Shown here: positions 1 to 7,993 of the stretch, piece after piece
Position numbering within the stretch: the first letter of the stretch is position 1
Layout of the letters: each line of letters opens with the position of its first letter
Assembly: GCA_964395665.1 (NCBI GenBank)
Contig: CAYNDH010000004.1
Location: forward strand, 1-64,000
Length of the DNA stretch: 64,000 bases
DNA from: JAEZAF01 sp964395665
GTDB taxonomy: Bacteria; Chloroflexota; Anaerolineae; Aggregatilineales; Phototrophicaceae
Direction of reading: 5' to 3'
Program-made: the position numbers and the translations under genes
Notes under the pieces: model-generated
Seen by the model: only the letters and a program-made list of their open reading frames with translations
Databases searched by the model: none
Told to the model about the DNA's origin: nothing

Positions 1-145
1 GGACGCCCCGTCGGGAGTCCCTACAATACCTCATAAAGCGGCGTATCTTCGAGCCGTGTGTCACGAGAGAAAAGCGGGATAAATCTATATCGCTTTCACA
101 GGTTAACCCTACATCGTGCAACATCTCATTTGTCAGGCTGGGATG
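1..145. other. window edge, no gene seen; possible repeat fragment
   Basis: No convincing gene. Bases 1-25 carry GGAC and GTCC ends followed by CCCTACA, resembling the ends of the palindromic intergenic repeats found elsewhere in the window (2487-2607, 42982-43088), so this may be a truncated relative cut by the window edge. Confidence 0.3.
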
Positions 146-850
146 TCAGGCCAGTCTGACCCGGATCAGTTCGGCAAGGTTATGGCCGACAATGCGGTAT
201 TCATCACGCAGTCGAAGCTGCATCGGCCCATGGAACGGCGCGGCGTGGATCAACTGCACCTTTGCCCCCGGCATCAACCCCAGTGCGGACATATAATTCA
301 GACGGTCGGGTTCACGGGTGAGGATGCGGGTTACATGGTAGATCACTTCGGGCCTGGCATCCGTCAGCAGAATATCATCCGGCTGGATTAGTGTACCGTC
401 TGGCAGAGGGATCGCCTCTCCATGCGGGCAGAACGCCGGTTTCCCCGCCATTTCCCACATGCGATCTGTCAGCACGGCGCTCATCCCGGCGCTGAGCTTC
501 TGCGCTTCATCATGGACGACTTCCCACGAAAAGCCCATCACATTGACCAGAAATGCCTCTGCAATCCGGTGAAGCCGCAGCCGCAGCCGCGCTTCATGTT
601 CGCCCTGCTCTGTCAGACGGATGCCCTGATATGGCTCGTGATGGAGCAGGCCCTGTTCGCGCAGGCGTGTCACCATACGATTGACCGCCGGGGCCGTCAC
701 ACCGAGAAGGTCAGCAAGCTGTGAGGTGCTGACATAGGGGTTATCACCCGCCTTGCGATCATTCAGGCGGTAGATTTCCATCAGATAATCCAGCATTTTA
801 GCGCTGATCGAGTCAGAATCTTCTTTCTGACTTCCGTCTTTAGCAGTCAT
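146..850 (-). CDS. DtxR/MntR-family transcriptional regulator, altered metal site
   Basis: A 234-residue protein with DtxR-family architecture: N-terminal winged helix-turn-helix (about residues 38-72, STSQLADLLGV), a dimerisation/metal-binding domain (80-145) and a C-terminal FeoA/SH3-like domain (150-234). Family members repress or activate iron or manganese uptake genes when bound to Fe2+ or Mn2+. By my alignment from memory, the ancillary-site ligands are kept (H94, E98, H113), but the primary-site positions equivalent to DtxR C102, E105 and H106 read Q117, S120 and A121. It may therefore sense metal differently or not at all. It lies 89 bp downstream of the metallophosphoesterase on the same strand; no metal transporter is in the window. 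Confidence 0.85.
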   Translation of the reverse strand: MTAKDGSQKEDSDSISAKMLDYLMEIYRLNDRKAGDNPYVSTSQLADLLGVTAPAVNRMVTRLREQGLLHHEPYQGIRLTEQGEHEARLRLRLHRIAEAFLVNVMGFSWEVVHDEAQKLSAGMSAVLTDRMWEMAGKPAFCPHGEAIPLPDGTLIQPDDILLTDARPEVIYHVTRILTREPDRLNYMSALGLMPGAKVQLIHAAPFHGPMQLRLRDEYRIVGHNLAELIRVRLA

Positions 851-939
851 AGAGGTTTAAATCCGCTCGATTGTCTGATCGGCTACAGGCAGGTATTGGT
901 ATTCGCAGATACTGCTGAATGGGTGCTGCTGAACAGATG

Positions 940-1671
940 TTACCAGCCGTACTCGAGACGTGTAATCAGTCGCTCGGGCATATCGTGCTTGCGCATGCGA
1001 CTCTGCACCGAAGCGATATCGTATTCCACGCGGCGATGTTCCCAGATATGCCGGTCGAAATCCAGCAGCGCATAAGCGGCGCGTGGATCAGCATCTCGCG
1101 GCTGGCCGACGCTGCCGGGATTGATAATCTGACGGTGGCCGTTGAGCATCCGCTTCTGCCCGTAGGTCGGGCGGACGGTGTCAGGTTCGCGCAGGTCGCC
1201 CTGCATTTCGTAGATCACCGGCTGGTGGGTGTGCCCGACCAGACAGTACGGCGTTTCGAAATGCGGGAAGTTCATCGCCGCGACGAACGGCTCCAGAATA
1301 TATTCCCAGATCGGTTCACGTGGGCTGGCATGAACCAGCGTAAATTCACCGATCACAAACGTCGTCGGCAGGGCTTCCAGCCAGCGGGTATTGGCGGGTG
1401 TGAGCGTGGTCCGCGTCCAGTCAACGGCGCGGCGCGCATCGGGGTTGAAGGTGTGAATATCCAGCCGATTGAGTGCCGCCCAGTCATGATTACCGGCGAG
1501 GCACAGATGCGGAAGCTCCTGAAGTTTTTCGACACATTCATTGGGATCAGGGCCATAGCCGACGACGTCGCCAAGACACCAGACATAATCCCACTCGTCC
1601 TTTGCATCTCTAAGGACGGTTTCAAAGGCAGTATAATTTGCGTGAATATCGGAAATGATGAGAACGCGCAT
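940..1671 (-). CDS. metallophosphoesterase, YfcE/MJ0936-like
   Basis: A 243-residue calcineurin-like phosphoesterase with the full dimetal motif set: SDIHAN (D8, H10), GDVVGYGP (34-41), GNHD (60-63), VHAS (113-116) and GHTHQ (146-150). This is the pattern of the small YfcE/MJ0936 phosphodiesterases that hydrolyse phosphate mono- or diesters with Mn2+ or Ni2+. The GYGP after the second motif is usual in the subgroup annotated as serine/threonine phosphatase-like or YfcE-like. No signal peptide, so cytoplasmic. Its natural substrate cannot be read from the sequence. It lies upstream of the DtxR-like gene on the same strand and the two could be co-transcribed. Confidence 0.9.
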   Translation of the reverse strand: MRVLIISDIHANYTAFETVLRDAKDEWDYVWCLGDVVGYGPDPNECVEKLQELPHLCLAGNHDWAALNRLDIHTFNPDARRAVDWTRTTLTPANTRWLEALPTTFVIGEFTLVHASPREPIWEYILEPFVAAMNFPHFETPYCLVGHTHQPVIYEMQGDLREPDTVRPTYGQKRMLNGHRQIINPGSVGQPRDADPRAAYALLDFDRHIWEHRRVEYDIASVQSRMRKHDMPERLITRLEYGW

Positions 1672-1852
1672 GGCAGGTCGCAGAGTCCAGGTTAAGGATA
1701 AGTACTGTGAATAATCGGTGCATCATACCACGCAATCAGCACTGCTGCGAACCAATAATATGAGCAGCCAGCATCTGGTCCACGAATCTGTAATAGACAC
1801 CAATTCATATTATAGGGATGATATTATCAATAATACAATTGTGATCAGGTTA

Positions 1853-2398
1853 ATGTCTCGTAACTTTACATTTTACCCGCCGATCTGCACGCGCTGGATC
1901 TGCATATGCGCCGCGAGTGTCGTGATCTGGCTGTGCATCAGCGGGTGTGCGCTCAATTTCACCTCCCGTCCCCCATCAGATCAGGGCGAGACGGCAGCCG
2001 CGCAGGTCGGGCAGCTTACCGATGCTAATGATATTATGCAGGGCATCTGCTTCGATTCCGCCTTTGATGCCGCCGGGAACAGCTTCGTCCTGCACGACGA
2101 ATCGCAGCTCTCTAAACTGTTTGATCTGGCGGATAACAGCCGACTCTGCGATCAGCCTGTCGAGCGGAAGGCGTTCGATTTCAGCGGCGGCGCGGTCCTT
2201 GCCGGGACATGGAGCAAGGGTATCGGCTGCACCGCACGCCACGAGATCGCCAAAGTAAAGGTGAATGAGGAACGGAAGCGGATCAAAATTGTGCTGAATT
2301 TCATCACCGAAGGCGATTGTAATTATGAGCTGGTGCAGCCTTATTGGGTGGACGTCAGCAGTGCGAAGGATTATGAAATCAAACTCCGCGTAAAATAA
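1853..2398 (+). CDS. hypothetical lipoprotein
   Basis: A 181-residue protein if started at the ATG at 1853; the frame stays open upstream to 1718, but that region lacks a plausible N-terminus. A hydrophobic stretch (RWICICAASVVIWL) ends in the lipobox ISGC, so it should be exported and lipidated at the cysteine. The mature part has three further cysteines (CFDSA, RLCDQ, IGCTA) and a mixed composition of short strands; I recognise no domain. It stands alone between the metallophosphoesterase (divergent) and a palindromic repeat. The ribosome-binding site is weak, so the exact start is uncertain. Confidence 0.65.
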   Translation: MSRNFTFYPPICTRWICICAASVVIWLCISGCALNFTSRPPSDQGETAAAQVGQLTDANDIMQGICFDSAFDAAGNSFVLHDESQLSKLFDLADNSRLCDQPVERKAFDFSGGAVLAGTWSKGIGCTARHEIAKVKVNEERKRIKIVLNFITEGDCNYELVQPYWVDVSSAKDYEIKLRVK

Positions 2399-2486
2399 TC
2401 TGCCAAAATCAGAAACTATTTGGAAATTCAGAAAATTGCACTGAAGCTTATGTAAATACCGGAAACGACATACAAGTAGCCTACGG

Positions 2487-2607
2487 CGGACGCCCCGGAC
2501 ATGCAAGCATGTGTGGCGTCCCTGCAAGGTGCATGAATGCAAGGTGCATGAATGCACACGTCGAAGGTAGGGACTGGGCCGCATTGCTTGCAATGGCGCC
2601 CTGTCCG
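2487..2607 (+). repeat. palindromic intergenic repeat, family A copy 1
   Basis: About 121 bp starting CGGAC and ending GTCCG. It consists of successive hairpins: one around ATGCAAGCATGT, one around TGCATGAATGCA, and a long one around ATTGCTTGCAAT with arms ending in GGAC/GTCC. The same arrangement, inverted, lies at 42982-43088, with a 30-bp block nearly identical. This copy carries an extra tandem duplication of about 15 bp (AAGGTGCATGAATGC). It sits between convergent genes. Confidence 0.85.
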
Positions 2608-2673
2608 CCCCTAAACACCTGAACCGAGAATCAAATACCTGCCTTTGTAAACCCATTGCCACGGACACCGCAT

Positions 2674-3762
2674 TTACAGCGCATCGGTCGAAATCAGCGG
2701 GAGAATCCACGCCGGATCAACATAGACCGTGGTCAGCGAGCCGACATCAGGCAGCGGCGGTGAATAGGCCCGAAATGTCATACAGGCGCCGTTTTCATGA
2801 CAGACCACCATGCGGTAAGCATCCCCCAGAAAGACGCATTCACGCACCCGCGCCGTGACTTCAATCCGTTTCGATACGGCCTCACGATCCGGCGCAGCAG
2901 ACGCGGCATGAGCGGCAGGCACAACGTGCGCGGCAAGCTGAATACCTTCCGGATGCAGCAGCACGGCGTCCACCTGACCGTCACCGTTGCTGAAAGGTAT
3001 CCAGCCGACCGGCGTATGCACCTGACCGGCCTGCTTTTCATCCACCGGCAGGATATTGTTCAGGCCGAGAAAGCGGGCGGCGTATGTCGTCCGGGGGCGG
3101 TAATACAGTGCCTCTGGCGCATCTACCTGCTCAATCTGCCCGTGATGCATGATCGCGATGCGGTCGGCAATCGCATAGGCTTCCTGCTGATCATGCGTCA
3201 CATGGACGGCGGTCAGCCCTGTCTGCCGGATGATCTCGCGCAGTTCCACCGCCAGCCGTTCGCGCAGAGACGCATCCAGTGATCCCAACGGCTCATCCAG
3301 CAGCAGCAGGCGCGGACTGGGGGCAAGGCTGCGTGCCAGTGCCACCCGCTGACGCTCTCCGCCGGAAAGTTCGGTCACATCGCGCTGTTCAAATCCGCTG
3401 AGGCCAACCAGATCGAGCACCTCTGCGACGCGCTTCTGCTGTGCGGCCCGATTCACCTTCCGCATCCGCAGCCCGAAGACGACATTCTGCACGACATTCA
3501 GATGTGGGAAGAGCGCGAAATCCTGAAACATAAAGCTGAAATCACGCTGGTGCACCGGAATCGACAGAATCGATGCGCCGTCCAGCTTCACGCTGCCAGC
3601 ATCTGCATACTCAAGGCCAGCGATAATCCGCAGCAGGGTGGTTTTTCCACTGCCACTGGCCCCCAGCAGACAGACGATCTCGCCATCGGCAATCGTCAGA
3701 TCGACGCCCTTCAGCACCGGCTGACCATCAAATGACCGGCGTATCCCGTTAATCTCCAGCAT
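2674..3762 (-). CDS. thiQ: thiamine ABC transporter ATP-binding protein
   Basis: A 362-residue ABC ATPase of the Fe3+/spermidine/thiamine (CUT/POPT) type. Walker A is GASGSGKT (34-41), the Q-loop lies near 80, the signature is LSGGE (132-136), Walker B with the D-loop is LLLLDEPLGSLD (152-163), and the switch histidine is H190. A C-terminal TOBE-like region (about 270-360) makes it longer than the short E. coli ThiQ. It is the last gene of the operon thiB-thiP-thiQ, 36 bp after thiP, and the TPP riboswitch at the operon head assigns thiamine or its phosphates as the likely cargo. It would energise the fused permease at the cytoplasmic face. Confidence 0.9.
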   Translation of the reverse strand: MLEINGIRRSFDGQPVLKGVDLTIADGEIVCLLGASGSGKTTLLRIIAGLEYADAGSVKLDGASILSIPVHQRDFSFMFQDFALFPHLNVVQNVVFGLRMRKVNRAAQQKRVAEVLDLVGLSGFEQRDVTELSGGERQRVALARSLAPSPRLLLLDEPLGSLDASLRERLAVELREIIRQTGLTAVHVTHDQQEAYAIADRIAIMHHGQIEQVDAPEALYYRPRTTYAARFLGLNNILPVDEKQAGQVHTPVGWIPFSNGDGQVDAVLLHPEGIQLAAHVVPAAHAASAAPDREAVSKRIEVTARVRECVFLGDAYRMVVCHENGACMTFRAYSPPLPDVGSLTTVYVDPAWILPLISTDAL

Positions 3763-3798
3763 CAGCCTGTTTCTTTCCGCCTATTGCAGACCCTATCA

Positions 3799-5517
3799 CT
3801 AGAATTCCCCCGCGCCGATCCCGCGCACCCGATCCAGCATTATAAAGCTGATGGCGCAGACGGTCATCAGGATCACGCTCATCGCCAGCGCCTGACCGTA
3901 ATTCGCCGCCCCCGGCTGACCGAGCAGGCGGAAGATAACGATCGGGATCGTCGGTGTATCAGGCCGTGCGACAAACAGCGACGCCCCGAATTCCCCCATG
4001 CTCACGGTAAAAGCAAACGTCGCGCCGACGAATACCGACCGGCTGATCAGGGGGAAATCAACCAGTCGCAGGACCATCAGCGGCGATGCCCCCAGACTCT
4101 GCGCGGCTTCCCGCAGATTCGGCGGGATACTTCGCAGCGCGGGCAGTACACTGCGCACCACAAACGGCAGCGCGACGAGCGTATGCGCCAGTGGGATAAT
4201 CGCCACCGAAGAGCGCAGATTCAGCGGCGGCTCGTCCAGGGCGATGATAAATCCGAAGCCGAGCGTGACGGCGCTGGTCGCAAGCGGCAGCATGAAGACC
4301 GGGTCCAGCCAGCGCGCCGCCCGACTGCGCGAATTCAGCAGATAGGCAGTGATGATGCCGAGCACGACCGCCAGCAGCGTGGTAATCAGCGCGAAGGTGA
4401 GCGAATTCCCGATGGCTTCAGCAGGTGGGACGAACAGCACCGATCCGCGCAGGTTCTGTGACAGGCCGGTGTAATTCCCGATGCCGCGCCCGGCGGTGAA
4501 TGACCGGATTACCAGCGCAATCAGCGGCATAAACAGCAGCAGTGACATGAAAATCAGGGTTGCGATCACCAGCAGCCGTTCCCGCGTTGTGTGGGCAGGC
4601 CGCGCCACCCGTCTGGACGACTGAAGATCGATCACGATGCGACGCTGAAGCCGTGTATAGACGATCATCATCAGGAACATGGTCAGGATCTGAATGAGTG
4701 AAAGCGCCGCCGCCATCGGCAGGTTGAAAAGGCTGAGCGACTGGCGGTAGATCTCCACTTCCAGCGTCGCGAACTGAAGCCCGCCCAGAATGACGATCAC
4801 GCCGAAGCTGGTAAAGGTGAAGATGAAGACCAGCGCACTGGCCGCCAGCAGCGCAGGTCGCAGCATCGGCAGGCGGATATGCCACCACAGCCGCCAGCCA
4901 TGCGCCCCTAACACGCGGGCCGCTTCTTCGATTCTGGCATTCTGATTCGACCAGTAGCCGACGAGAATCCGCAGGGCGACGGCGTAGTTATAGAAAACAT
5001 GCGCGATCAGGATCAGCGCCAGTGTCCGTTCGAGCTGAACGGGCGCGGCCTCCAGACGAAACAGCGACATCAGTATGCTGTTAAGTACGCCGCTGCGACC
5101 GAGCAGCGCATCAAATGCAGTCGCCACGACCACCGTCGGCAGCACAAATGGCAGGGTCGCAAATGACAGCAGAAAATCCTTGCCGAAGAAGCGGAAGCGG
5201 GTAAAGATGTATGCGGTCGGCAGCGCGAAGGCAATCGTCAGCAGTGTGGAGAGCGCGGCCTGCCAGAGGGTGAAGAAAAAAGTCTCGCGATAATAGGCAG
5301 AGGTCGCGATGCGCGTGAACCCGCTCAGATCAAGCTGATCTTCGGGGAACAGGCTGATCTGAAAGATCGACAGCAGTGGGTAAAAGAAGAACAGCGCCAG
5401 AAATGAGACCGGCAGCAGGAAAAGCAGCCCTTTCAGCCACGGTGCATAGCGCTGAAATCGTCCGGCTGTCGTCGGCGCTGTCGGTCTCGCTACACTACCA
5501 TCTGCTGAAATCATCAT
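3799..5517 (-). CDS. thiP: thiamine ABC transporter permease, two domains in one chain
   Basis: A 572-residue membrane protein made of two binding-protein-dependent permease halves, each about 250 residues with around six TM helices. The EAA loops that contact the ATPase are visible in both: near residues 197-215 (EEAARVLGAHGWRLWW) and 470-490 (REAAQSLGASPLMVLR). The fused form is typical of ThiP/FbpB permeases (E. coli ThiP is about 536 residues). It lies between thiB (94 bp, with a hairpin at 5533-5552) and thiQ. Specificity for thiamine is inferred from the riboswitch and the thiamine-binding-type ThiB. Confidence 0.9.
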   Translation of the reverse strand: MMISADGSVARPTAPTTAGRFQRYAPWLKGLLFLLPVSFLALFFFYPLLSIFQISLFPEDQLDLSGFTRIATSAYYRETFFFTLWQAALSTLLTIAFALPTAYIFTRFRFFGKDFLLSFATLPFVLPTVVVATAFDALLGRSGVLNSILMSLFRLEAAPVQLERTLALILIAHVFYNYAVALRILVGYWSNQNARIEEAARVLGAHGWRLWWHIRLPMLRPALLAASALVFIFTFTSFGVIVILGGLQFATLEVEIYRQSLSLFNLPMAAALSLIQILTMFLMMIVYTRLQRRIVIDLQSSRRVARPAHTTRERLLVIATLIFMSLLLFMPLIALVIRSFTAGRGIGNYTGLSQNLRGSVLFVPPAEAIGNSLTFALITTLLAVVLGIITAYLLNSRSRAARWLDPVFMLPLATSAVTLGFGFIIALDEPPLNLRSSVAIIPLAHTLVALPFVVRSVLPALRSIPPNLREAAQSLGASPLMVLRLVDFPLISRSVFVGATFAFTVSMGEFGASLFVARPDTPTIPIVIFRLLGQPGAANYGQALAMSVILMTVCAISFIMLDRVRGIGAGEF

Positions 5518-5532
5518 CTGTCCCGATGCTGA

Positions 5533-5552
5533 GGGCCGGAAGAATCCGGCCC
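5533..5552. repeat. intercistronic hairpin between thiB and thiP
   Basis: A perfect 8-bp inverted repeat GGGCCGGA / TCCGGCCC with an AGAA loop, followed by CCCTACAT on the plus strand. No T-run follows on the minus strand, so it is more likely an mRNA-stability or repeat element than a terminator. The trailing CCCTACA resembles other intergenic repeats in the window. Confidence 0.6.
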
Positions 5553-5611
5553 CTACATTTGATTTGTTAGTAACGGCGTGTCCGTATCGGACGATTAAGC
5601 CTTAGACAACG

Positions 5612-6703
5612 CTACCGCAGGACGGTCTCCGTCCATGCTTCGAGCCATGTCTCGCGGTTTTCTTCCAGAAGCTGGATCGCCGCTTCGTCCAGTTGGATCG
5701 GCTGCTCCGGTACAGCGGCGAATTCCTCAAACACTTCCGGCAGTTCTGCTTCCTCACTGACCGGGAAGACGAACATCTGAAGCGGCAGGTCATTCTGGAA
5801 AGCGTCGCTCAACAGGAAGTCGATCAACTGCCGCGCTTCGGCTTCGTGATCGGTGCCGTTCAGGATGCCGGTAAATTCGATCTGGCGGAAGCAGGTATCA
5901 TCAGCGACCACTGAGGCCGTCGGCGCGGTCTCCGGCTGCGGATCGGCGAAGTAGACTTCTGCCGGTGGACTGCTGGCATAGCTCACCACCAGCGGACGCG
6001 TACCGGACTCGCTGGGGACGGTGAACTCACCATAATAGGCGGTCGTCCAGTCATCGACCACCAGCACATCGTTCTCCACCAACTGCTGCCAGTATTCGAG
6101 ATAGCCTTCTTCACCGAAGACTTCAATCGTCGCCAGCAGGAAGCCCAGCCCTGGGGATGAGGTGGCCGGATTTTCAACCACCAGCAGGCCCTCATAGGCT
6201 GGATCTGTCAGATCTTCCAGACTGGATGGCACATCGAGATCATTTTCCTCAAAGTAGGCAACATCATAATTCAGGCAGATGTCGCCAAAGTCCACCGGCG
6301 TGACGCGGAACTCGGCGTCGATCTGGAATTCATCCGGCACGTGTTCCAGCAGTTCGGATTCGTAGGGGATGAACAGATCAGCGGCCAGTGCCCGACTGAG
6401 GAAGGTGTTGTCGATGCCGAAGACGACATCCCCCAGCGGGTTATTCGCGCTGAGGACAAGTTGATTCACCAGCGTACCGGTATCCCCCAGCCGGACGATC
6501 TCGACCGTAATACCGCTTTCTTCCTGAAAGGCATCCAGCACCTCTTCGCTGACACTGAAGCTGTCATGGGTCACCAGACGCAGTGTGACCGATTCACTGC
6601 CCTGCATCCTGACAAGCGCACCGGTGACAGGCAATACGCCGACCAGCAGCAAGCCAAAGACGCCGATCAGCACGATATGACGCAAAAGATTTCGGTAATT
6701 CAT
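5612..6703 (-). CDS. thiB: thiamine-binding periplasmic/lipid-exposed protein of ABC transporter
   Basis: A 363-residue solute-binding protein starting at the ATG at 6703, which has GAGGGAG about 7 bases upstream; the frame is open further upstream but only through the riboswitch terminator. An uncleaved or cleavable signal segment (RHIVLIGVFGLLLVGVL) is followed by RLVTHDSFSVSEEVLDAF, and then by DVVFGIDNTFLSRAL, both characteristic of the TbpA/ThiB family (E. coli has TYDSF and DVVLGLDN). It captures thiamine, TMP or TPP outside the membrane and delivers it to ThiP. It is the first gene after the TPP riboswitch and is therefore repressed when intracellular TPP is high. Confidence 0.93.
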   Translation of the reverse strand: MNYRNLLRHIVLIGVFGLLLVGVLPVTGALVRMQGSESVTLRLVTHDSFSVSEEVLDAFQEESGITVEIVRLGDTGTLVNQLVLSANNPLGDVVFGIDNTFLSRALAADLFIPYESELLEHVPDEFQIDAEFRVTPVDFGDICLNYDVAYFEENDLDVPSSLEDLTDPAYEGLLVVENPATSSPGLGFLLATIEVFGEEGYLEYWQQLVENDVLVVDDWTTAYYGEFTVPSESGTRPLVVSYASSPPAEVYFADPQPETAPTASVVADDTCFRQIEFTGILNGTDHEAEARQLIDFLLSDAFQNDLPLQMFVFPVSEEAELPEVFEEFAAVPEQPIQLDEAAIQLLEENRETWLEAWTETVLR

Positions 6704-6787
6704 GGAAAACTCCCTCATGTTAAGCCTTAAGCCATTTCTAAAGCACTTAAAACGCGAAACGATGCCGGGAAACAAAGGGTGAAGGGA

Positions 6788-6820
6788 AACAAAAACCACT
6801 TTGCGAATTCACAAAGTGGC
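6788..6820 (-). terminator. intrinsic terminator of the TPP riboswitch
   Basis: A perfect 8-bp stem CCACTTTG / CAAAGTGG (6812-6819 with 6796-6803) with an 8-base loop. Read on the minus strand it is followed by a T-run (TTTTTGTTT). It lies between the TPP aptamer and the thiB ribosome-binding site, so the switch most likely acts by transcription termination. Confidence 0.85.
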
Positions 6821-6867
6821 GTAGTTGCGGTGACGTGCGGCCTATGGATTATTGGCCTGAGTACACA

Positions 6868-6957
6868 CACTCCCTACGCCGGTATGATCCGGATCAGGTG
6901 AAGGGTCGATGCGGCATCACGCATCCTCTCAGCCCATTTGCATGGACTCCCCCGGCT
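6868..6957 (-). ncRNA. TPP riboswitch (THI element)
   Basis: On the minus strand the aptamer reads in order: a G-rich P1/P2 start (GGGGGAG), GGGCTGAGA, ACCCTT, ACCTGATCCGG, and ATACCGGCGTAGGGA. These are the conserved parts of the TPP aptamer, including the CUGAGA pyrimidine-sensing loop and the CCUGAUCC/GCGUAGGGA pyrophosphate-sensing arm. The terminator at 6788-6820 forms the expression platform, and the promoter at 6966-6994 is directly upstream. It controls thiBPQ. Confidence 0.97.
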
Positions 6958-6965
6958 GGACTATG

Positions 6966-6994
6966 AGTGTATGTCAGATACCGAGCGGCTGCAA
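6966..6994 (-). promoter_or_regulatory. sigma70-type promoter of the thi operon
   Basis: On the minus strand: -35 TTGCAG (6989-6994), 17-bp spacer, -10 TACACT (6966-6971). Transcription would start about 6959, exactly at the 5' edge of the riboswitch aptamer, which supports the call. It starts only 17 bp past the stop codon of the upstream CoA-transferase gene, so the thi operon has its own promoter. Confidence 0.65.
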
Positions 6995-7011
6995 GGCCCA
7001 TTCATGCGCCG

Positions 7012-7824
7012 TTAGGTCCGGTCCGGCGATGTCGTCAGAAAATGCTGGAGATAGGCTTCAAAGTCACCCGCATTGCAGGCTTCAACATAGCGCATCAGCT
7101 CACCGCCGCGCAGACGATACAGCGGATAACAGCTCGTCGGGGCTGCCCCTTCGGGACAGAGGGCGATATAGTGCGCCCCCGGCGCGGGGATGATATGCCG
7201 ATCCGCCGACCGCTCGACACGCTCCACACGCCGCTCGGCGGTCACGATCACGGTTTTCGCTGCAAATACCAGTTCAGGATCAATACCCAGATTGTGATTG
7301 ATACTGACATTCCCACTGTGATCCACTTCAAGCGCGTGCAGCACGGCAACATCGACCGGGACCGCCGGAAAAGCGGAAAGTGTGTCCCCCGTGTACGGAT
7401 CGCTGACCATTTTGACGTCAGGTCGCAGATTGGGCAGATCGGTCCCCACCCACGCGGTCGAAGGCAGATATCCAACACCGGAGATATGGGCACGCAACCC
7501 TAACACCAGACTGGCTTCGGTTTCCTCAATCACCTCAAGCTCGCCGCGATTGGCTTTTTCGGTGAACATCGGCGCAAGGCCGAAGGCTTCCAGCCCGAAA
7601 TAGACCGTCCGCACCTTCGATATACAGCCTGCCCCCACCAGCAGATCAGACTCATAGCCACAGGTGAAGCTGAGCAGCGTCAGATCGCGTGGGTGTGACG
7701 ACCGGCGCAGCAGTGCCCGCACAAACCCGACCGGACGCCGGTAGAGGGTCATGCCGCCGAGTGCGAGTGTCATCCCATCCGTGATCAGGTCAGCCGCCTG
7801 CTCGACGGTGATAAATTCAGCCAT
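7012..7824 (-). CDS. CoA-transferase family I, alpha-type subunit
   Basis: A 270-residue protein of the glutaconate/3-oxoacid CoA-transferase alpha-subunit type (ITDGMTLALGGMTLYRRPVGFVRAL near the N-terminus). The start at 7824 has AAAGGA about 12 bases upstream; earlier in-frame codons encode an atypical arginine- and serine-rich extension. In this family the catalytic glutamate lies in the beta subunit, and no beta subunit is adjacent: the downstream neighbour is the thi promoter and riboswitch, the upstream neighbour is divergent. The partner must be elsewhere or the protein works differently. The substrate is unknown. Confidence 0.8.
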   Translation of the reverse strand: MAEFITVEQAADLITDGMTLALGGMTLYRRPVGFVRALLRRSSHPRDLTLLSFTCGYESDLLVGAGCISKVRTVYFGLEAFGLAPMFTEKANRGELEVIEETEASLVLGLRAHISGVGYLPSTAWVGTDLPNLRPDVKMVSDPYTGDTLSAFPAVPVDVAVLHALEVDHSGNVSINHNLGIDPELVFAAKTVIVTAERRVERVERSADRHIIPAPGAHYIALCPEGAAPTSCYPLYRLRGGELMRYVEACNAGDFEAYLQHFLTTSPDRT

Positions 7825-7993
7825 GCGCTGTGATCGTCCTTTCATCGCTTGCGACGGCGGTTGCCGACTACGGTTGCTGGCAGCGGTTGCCGATGGCAAA
7901 TGCCGGGTGGTCTGTTCAAGCTCTCGCAGGTTGAGCGAAAATCTGCAAAAATAGGATGATCGCCTCATCCATCAGTAGAAAGACTCATCCTTG

